From assembly GCA_022695795.1 (NCBI GenBank), contig MU404187.1, forward strand, positions 1-64,000: a stretch of 64,000 nt of DNA, written 5' to 3'. Shown piece by piece: positions 58,298-64,000 of the stretch. This DNA comes from Biscogniauxia marginata (lineage: Eukaryota; Ascomycota; Sordariomycetes; Xylariales; Xylariaceae). A program made the position numbers and the translations under genes. The stretch's first letter is position 1. Every line of letters starts with the position of its first letter. A model generated the notes under the pieces. It was not told where the DNA came from. It saw only the letters and a list, made by a program, of their open reading frames with translations, and searched no databases.

Positions 58298-60030
58298 ATG
58301 TTCGACGGCAACTGGGCATTATGGACTCTCTCCATAGGCGCACTTGTCCTGTTGACATATCTCACCCGAGTGAACCAGCTCCTCAGTCAGACACCAGCTG
58401 AAGTCTGCAAGCTATCTGGTCCACGCTGGACGCCGCAACAGCTAAAGAGTACATACAGGAGACTACAGAACAATCCAATCGACTACTCGGATAAGCTGCC
58501 ACCTAGGCTAGAACGTCGGTATATCGTAACTGGGGGCTCGGGTGAGTCAGTTTGCACCCCCCCTCTCAACACACACACACACACTCTCTCTCTCTCTCTC
58601 TAGATATATCAGCTCCTTATTGATACAACTATAGGTCTCGTAGGCGGCTTCATCGTACAGCAGCTACTCGCACGTGGCACACCTACAGACCACATCCGCA
58701 TCCTTGACATCAGGCGCCCGGAGCTCAATGATGTCAAGGAGGTCGAATTCGTGCAGACGGACGTCACTTCGCGGCTGTCAGTGGATGAGGCCTTTGCGAT
58801 GCCGTGGCCTTTTGACGCAGCAGAGCTACCTCTCACCGTCTTCCACACCGCAGCCGTGATCTTGGCGTCGGAACGCTCGGCGTCGCGGTACGGGTTTCCG
58901 GAGGCGGTCAACGTGGGCGGCACGCGGAATGTGCTGAGTGCGGCGCGGGCCTTCGGGGCTGACATCTTCAGCGCGACTTCCTCGGGGTCCATCTCCATCC
59001 GGCCGGTGCGGCCTTTCGCGCTTCCCTTCGTGTCGCGGGAGAAGAACAACTTCTGGCAGGTTCTCGACGAGCGGGACTTTGCCGACCCGCTGCGCCCGCG
59101 CGAAGGCTACTTCGGCAACTACCCGGCCTCTAAGGCGGTTGCAGAGCGCATCGTGTGCGAGGCGGACGAGGACGGCTTCCGCACTGGGTGTATACGCCCC
59201 GCTAACGGGGTCTATGGGAATCCAACGGATAACACGGTCGGAGACCCGTTGAGCAGAGATGTACTTCCGACGTGAGTCTCTGCTTGGCCCTCTTGCACAC
59301 CCTAACCCTAAAGCCCCCTTATGTCATCGCAATGCCCTTGTCTCGTGCCTGGCGAGGGTGAATACATAAATATAGAGGGAATATGGAATTAACCACCCTC
59401 AAAACTCACAGCTGGGTCCCGCACATCGTGCAGAGCTTCGTGCACGGCGCCAACGTGGCAATCGCGCACCTACATCACGAAGCCGCGCTACTACTGCTCG
59501 AATCACCGTCGTCGGGCCGACCATTCGTGGTCACGGACCCGAACCCGCCGATCACCTATGGCGACCTATACACGGCGATCAGAATGCTCTCGGTGCATCC
59601 GTTCGCGACGATCCGTGTGCCGCCTGTGGCCATTCTGGTGCTCGCACACGCGGTCGAGCTGTACGACGACCTGCCGCAACGGCTTCCATCACTGCTGAGC
59701 AAGATGCTGCCCCAGCTCCGCGGCGACCTGAAACTCCTGAAGCCTGGGATCTTCTCCATCTGCACACACCTCGTGGCGTCGGATGCAGATGCCAGGAAGC
59801 CAATCTCTCGGGGTGGAATCGGCTACGAGGGTGTGCTCACTACGCTCGAGGGCATGGTTCTCGAAGTGCTCGAGTGGAATCGGGAGCATAGTGGCAGCGA
59901 ATGGAATGGTAACGGCAACAGCACCGGGAATGTCATAGCGCGTAAAGCTTACACGACCTCGGTGTCGCTCGCAGATAAGATACAGAAGAGGCTCGGCGTC
60001 GTGGGGAATGCCTCCGTCGCCGTGGGTTGA
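58298..60030 (+). CDS. 3-beta-HSD/isomerase-type NAD-dependent dehydrogenase
   Basis: Three exons, 58,298-58,541, 58,635-59,271, 59,412-60,030, give 499 residues. The family (extended SDR; relatives include sterol C-4 dehydrogenase Erg26) oxidises hydroxy groups on sterol-like or other lipids. An N-terminal membrane anchor (WTLSIGALVLLTYL, residues 7-20) precedes a linker; the cofactor site is VTGGSGLVGG, restored by removing intron 1, with ILDIR after the second strand. Further blocks are VFHTAAV, NVGGTRNVL, the catalytic Tyr and Lys in NYPASKAVAE, and CIRPANGVYG. The start at 58,298 (GCCATG) is the first ATG; the open frame itself begins upstream without ATG. Intron 1 holds an (AC)n(CT)n tract. 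The full-length homology to Erg26 is partial and the substrate unknown, so a role in bulk ergosterol synthesis is not claimed. Confidence 0.85.
58563..58602. repeat. (AC)n(CT)n microsatellite in intron 1 of the dehydrogenase gene
   Basis: AACACACACACACACAC followed by CTCTCTCTCTCTCTCTAG. The AG at its end is a decoy: splicing there would lead to an in-frame TGA within a few codons, while the later ACTATAG joins the cofactor motif in frame. Confidence 0.75.
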
Positions 60031-62504
60031 GTTGAATTCGGGCGCTGCTGGTTTTTATGTACTACCCAGTAACCAACATATACTAAAATCCCTGAATTGT
60101 AGATTCTGATCATAAGACTAGAATTTGACCCGAATGTGATAATCACCAGAAAGCTGTCTCGTGTGGTCTTTATTTAAGTGCTATCTATATATTAAGGTAA
60201 CGCGTAGGACTCCTAACCACCTCCGTAACCTACGAACCAATTACTGTTTAGGTAGCTAAAACGAAAACCCAAACGAAAGCCCAAAAGAAGAAGAAACCCC
60301 GGTAATAAAATAGAATTTCACTCATCCAAGTTGCGGGAAGAAGTTCTCATCGTCGATGCTTAATTATGCGGTTTAACCTCTTAATTCATACCTGACTTTC
60401 TTCTACGTATCTCTGGAGTTGAGGGTATTATTGTGGCCTTTCTTTTTCCCATTCTTAGCACTATATTTCTAACTGAGATATAGCCGATCAATAAAATGTT
60501 TGAATGGAGAGTTGCGGGCTTCTAACGTCGTTTTACAACGTCTAGCGGACCTGAGGGAGTAGAGACATGCGCCTTCTTCTTACAGTGTTAGTAATGCTTA
60601 CCAATAGTCCCCTCCTCAAGAGCTTTTCGTTCGGATGGGCAAAGATCAACAGAGGAGTTCATAACCTTAACTAACCTCTGTACCGGCCGAATGGGATGAG
60701 AGTACACAGGAGGTAGGTAGGTCTATGCCTACCTTAGGTTAGGTACGTAAGCAACTAAGTTCAGCGTGTAACCCAGCCCCGATAATCAAGCACGCCGGTG
60801 ATGAACCCTAACCCTTTTCTGCTGATCCCGGGGTAGTGGGCATAGCTAAACCTACAAGTAACGCGATTAGGTGCGCGCTAGTGCGATTGACTTTGAGAGA
60901 TGAGCTTACACCCACTTCATTCATCTTTCTGCATACATACATAGGTACATAGCTTGGATGACTTTTTGACTATACACTTTGTTGGAGGTAGTAGTGAGTC
61001 GGAATAGTTCGAGAAGTGCATTCGGCGCTCATCGCAATTATTTAGTCTCCGGACCCCCATAGTAGGTTTTTTGCTGCGACCCATCCGCAGAGACACTCTT
61101 TCCCTCGAGCTTGGTCGCCGAGCTACGTTATGTACGTCTGGTACCTAGATAAGACGTTGGGGGTTTCGAGCTATCAAGTCTAACGGGAGTAAAGTCAATT
61201 CGAGAGAGCTCGGCATTGAAGGAGAAGGAGAGACAAGTCGCCTCCATCGAACTAATAACGGGTAGGTGGGTATGTGTGGTACTAAATCATCCATATGCGC
61301 AGGTAGATACCTAGGTGCTATAAGACAAGGGTTATTCGGTTGACAACACCGAATATCCTATATTCAGCACATATGTATAACCTTATTTATAACACCGTCG
61401 CACTTCTTTCATAAAGCATAAATGTGTATAGCATATAAATCGTTAATATCCACAGGCATATACGTCTTTTGAGGGCCAGGTGCTTACCGCAGCTGCGCAG
61501 TAAAGGCTGGATGGAGGGTCACTGGACTTCAAATATAGCATATATTCGAGACAGAGCGTACCAAAGGATATTCGTCATACTGGGTCCAGCAACTCATGAT
61601 GGTGCGTGGTGCGTGGATACCTCAACACTGAGTAAATCAAAAAGAACGAGGTAAAGCTGACGATTAAGGCTAACTTTGTTGTCGATTGCTTTTATTTTAT
61701 GGACCGTGCTTTTTTTTTCTCTATTGATCTGAGGTACGTACGAAACTGAGCTGATCGTATGCCGGTGATGTTGTTATTAATGTGCATTATCGAGATCCGC
61801 CCAACTAGGTAGGTACTTGTTCTTGTGCTCCTCACAAGACTTGACTCGGTTATACGGAATACCTAAGTACCCATCCAACCCTTTCTTCACATTATTCCGT
61901 ATTTGAAGCATCGTAACTAAAAGGTCGGATACTATGAGGAAATTCTAGATTGATTCAAGAGCAATTACGAAGCGTAGAGTCCGTACGAGTAGTATTTTGA
62001 TAATAATAAAAAACAAGGCTCTATTGTCTTACACTAGACGTGGAGCAGAGAGGGCATTGGTCGGGGCCGGACGCCGAAGTTCTGGAAAGCGGAGAAGAAT
62101 TACGGACGGCTTGTCGATCACTTCTCGACTAATAACCCCACCGGTATGGGTAGGTACTTGGGTCACCGCTGTGGTAAGGCTGGCTTGGCAGGTACAGGGC
62201 ATAATATTACCCTGCCAATGGTAAGCGATAACCTCTATCTTGGGTACATATGTGCATGTACATAATCAAAGAGCAACTCGAAAAAGTACCATTTTATTGG
62301 CGTATTACAAGGTAGACTACACCTGCAATATACAGGTAAATACCTGTGCACTGTACTGAGGTATTCAATCAATCAGTTGATTCCCATAGTCGGCTCCATA
62401 TTGGTTGGCGCGAGCCCGTCACAATCACCATCAGTTTCGACTGTAAGTCACCTGTCGCCTGCGCTCGTCTTTATCAATGCACCAACACGAGCTGACGAGG
62501 TTTT

Positions 62505-62552
62505 GGTTTGGGTCTGGGTTTGGGTCTGGGTCTGGGTCTGGGTCTGGCTGGC
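62505..62552. repeat. TGGGTC/TGGGTT tandem hexamer tract
   Basis: About eight consecutive hexamer units (TTTGGGTCTGGGT...), G-rich on the plus strand and capable in principle of G-quadruplex folding. It is not the fungal telomere repeat TTAGGG. Confidence 0.75.
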
Positions 62553-62919
62553 CCCAGATTTTTACTGACTTTTAGTTCCATCTCGACTCGCCTTGTGATT
62601 CTCTCTCTCTCTCGCGTGCATCGCATAAGTTAGCACCGCATTGCACAACGACCCTGAAACGTGGTTTCCCCTGAATCTAGATAGAGAGAATCGGCAGAAT
62701 AAGGAATAGGTTTATGCACACATCTGCATTAGCTGCACCTTATCAGGGGCTAATCAGGCATTACCAGAGTAGTTCCAGCACGGGCCACAGAATACTTCCC
62801 TCCGGGTTAGCAACCCCGAACAGGCCACCCTTCATCGGGCCTAGCCTTGCCCAACATCGCCTAGTGGCACCGATGCTTGCTGCGCTGCGGGCTCAGCGGG
62901 CTCTGAGGGCCTGATGGGC

Positions 62920-62942
62920 TGGCGATCCAAGCCCGCCAGCGG
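62920..62942. other. Short inverted repeat
   Basis: GCTGGCG and CGCCAGC are separated by 9 bases, giving a perfect 7-base stem. It is followed by no T-run and has no gene just upstream, so a function is not assigned. Confidence 0.4.
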
Positions 62943-63553
62943 TGGGCTAAGTGGGGCACCTAGTGATGCCACCCCAGTCGTGCTGCCCCCCCATGTCCTC
63001 CTCTAATAATAATCCTTTCTTTTCCCCTTGTCCTGTCTTCATCTCTTTTACCCTCGCTTGCGTCCTCGGTTTTTTCCATTCTTTCCCCCAACCACCAGAA
63101 GTCTTCGCTGGACGGAATTGTATAGATCCTAATACATACACACCGGAGAACACAAGCTTGTTCCCTTTCGTTCTTTTAAACCACAAGCTCGCCATTTCCA
63201 CGTCCACTAACGTCACTACGCGGCCTACCTCTACCAACCTCTGAAACGGTTCGAGACATTCGGAGGAAAACAAGACTCGATCAGAAGACACTCGAATCTA
63301 AGATACCTGCTCTTTTTCGTGACTCACCACGAACCTCGCTGGATCGCTCTAACCCAATTGGATATCAATCGATCAGAGACATTCCACCTTGTGGTTTATC
63401 CAAGTCGGAGGAAATTCTGCTATTAAAGGCCAATTGAACTCGAATCCGCGCGATTTACTCTACACATTCCCGTAGAGTTACGTCCCATAAAGTTGGACAA
63501 CTTTCAAACCTGAAAAGCCATCCATAAGTCTTTGGACCTTTCAAACAACAATC

Positions 63554-63934
63554 ATGCCGAGCCTTCTCGAGAAGATCCAGGCTAAGATCGAGCTCTATCG
63601 CCTTGAGCAGCGCTACACGCGCAATCGCCACCGACGGTCTGGCTTCGTGAGTAACGCCATGTACGTCGACGGCGAGTACGTCTATCAAACTCCGAACCCG
63701 ACCGGCTCGTCGACCAATAGCTCGTCTACTACAGCCTCATCACCCGTCGAGCAGACCAGGCGTCGGAGCTTCGAGCCTTCCGCCTCCCCGACCCAATACA
63801 ATGAGCCCGAGACTTCGACACGGAAGAAGCGGGCGAATAGGCTCTCGGTGATGCCCGGATTTGGCTCTCTGGGTTCCAAGAGTAGCGTGCCGGACTGGAG
63901 ACAGAACGCCGTCGACGTACGGGAAGTACGGTGA
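63554..63934 (+). CDS. Small basic protein, unknown function
   Basis: A single open frame of 126 residues starting at an ATG in fair context. The N-terminal 45 residues (LEKIQAKIELYRLEQRYTRNRHRRSG, then VDGEYVYQTP) predict a helix followed by a Tyr-containing strand and look conserved in type; the remainder is Ser/Thr/Pro-rich and basic, probably disordered, with KKRANRLSVMPGFG near the end. No domain is recognised. A long pyrimidine-rich region upstream resembles a fungal 5' leader. Codon usage is GC3-rich like real genes here, which supports coding. The end may extend by splicing, but the in-frame stop follows directly. Confidence 0.6.
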   Translation: MPSLLEKIQAKIELYRLEQRYTRNRHRRSGFVSNAMYVDGEYVYQTPNPTGSSTNSSSTTASSPVEQTRRRSFEPSASPTQYNEPETSTRKKRANRLSVMPGFGSLGSKSSVPDWRQNAVDVREVR

Positions 63935-64000
63935 AAAATCGGGCATTGGCCAACGGCCATGATGACTATGAACTAGAGGGGTGACAATCCAATTTCAATT

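Larger units (their letters stand above)
60031..63553. other. 3.5 kb intergenic, no supported gene
   Basis: The longest gene-free stretch outside the RIP block. It carries many GTAGGTA/TACCTA words (for example near 60,712-60,750, 61,303, 61,806, 62,150), a TGGGTC/TGGGTT hexamer tract at about 62,505-62,552 and a pyrimidine-rich leader-like region at 63,000-63,200 ahead of the last gene. Open frames are short and featureless. Confidence 0.5.

Noticed and set aside
1..64000. CRISPR arrays, bacterial operons, rRNA or tRNA genes
   Set aside because: Intron-containing fungal genes throughout; no regularly spaced repeats and no rRNA or tRNA hallmarks were seen by eye. A tRNAscan run would be decisive for tRNAs.

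Overview
The window looks like a chromosome segment of a filamentous ascomycete (Pezizomycotina, most likely Sordariomycetes, possibly Xylariales; the order-level guess is weak). Reasons: short spliceosomal introns with GT-AG ends and CTAAC-like branch points, fungal-specific families (PTH11-like rhodopsin-domain protein, Zn2Cys6 regulator, AATase, DUF6590-like protein), and a block of about 10.4 kb that is almost pure A+T with C-to-T/G-to-A decay typical of repeat-induced point mutation (RIP).

Layout. 1-10,450: RIP-degraded repeat block. It holds one Ty3/gypsy LTR retrotransposon on the minus strand (about 2,464-9,748, with LTRs, gag zinc knuckle, reverse transcriptase and integrase relics) and at least two short inverted-repeat elements. 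10,848-17,699: housekeeping genes, namely a BolA2-like protein, the beta subunit of the AP-1 adaptor complex and a DEK_C/HIRIP3-like chromatin protein. 18,478-39,552: eight genes that read like a secondary-metabolism neighbourhood: alcohol-acetyltransferase-family enzyme, rhodopsin-domain membrane protein, GMC oxidoreductase, cytochrome P450, UbiA prenyltransferase, Zn2Cys6 regulator, SDR and a free-standing PKS-type thioesterase. 41,885-43,275: two small single-pass membrane proteins. 46,013-47,230: DUF6590-like protein. 49,566-51,779: mitochondrial ABC transporter Atm1. 53,837-56,130: secreted type-B carboxylesterase. 57,210-58,124: a decayed reading frame with three in-frame stops. 58,298-60,030: membrane-anchored 3-beta-HSD-type dehydrogenase. 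63,554-63,937: small conserved-looking basic protein. Intergenic spacers are long (up to 3.5 kb) and carry many TAGGTA/TACCTA words.

How the genes may work together. The core of the 24.9-39.5 kb stretch (GMC oxidoreductase, P450, UbiA prenyltransferase, regulator, SDR, thioesterase) is a plausible biosynthetic cluster for a prenylated small molecule. P450/UbiA and regulator/SDR are divergent pairs sharing promoters. No polyketide synthase, NRPS or terpene synthase lies in the window, so the prenyl acceptor would have to come from primary metabolism or from a remote gene, or the UbiA enzyme itself makes the scaffold. This is inference from gene content; no product can be named. Exon coordinates were worked out by hand from reading frames, splice consensus and family continuity.
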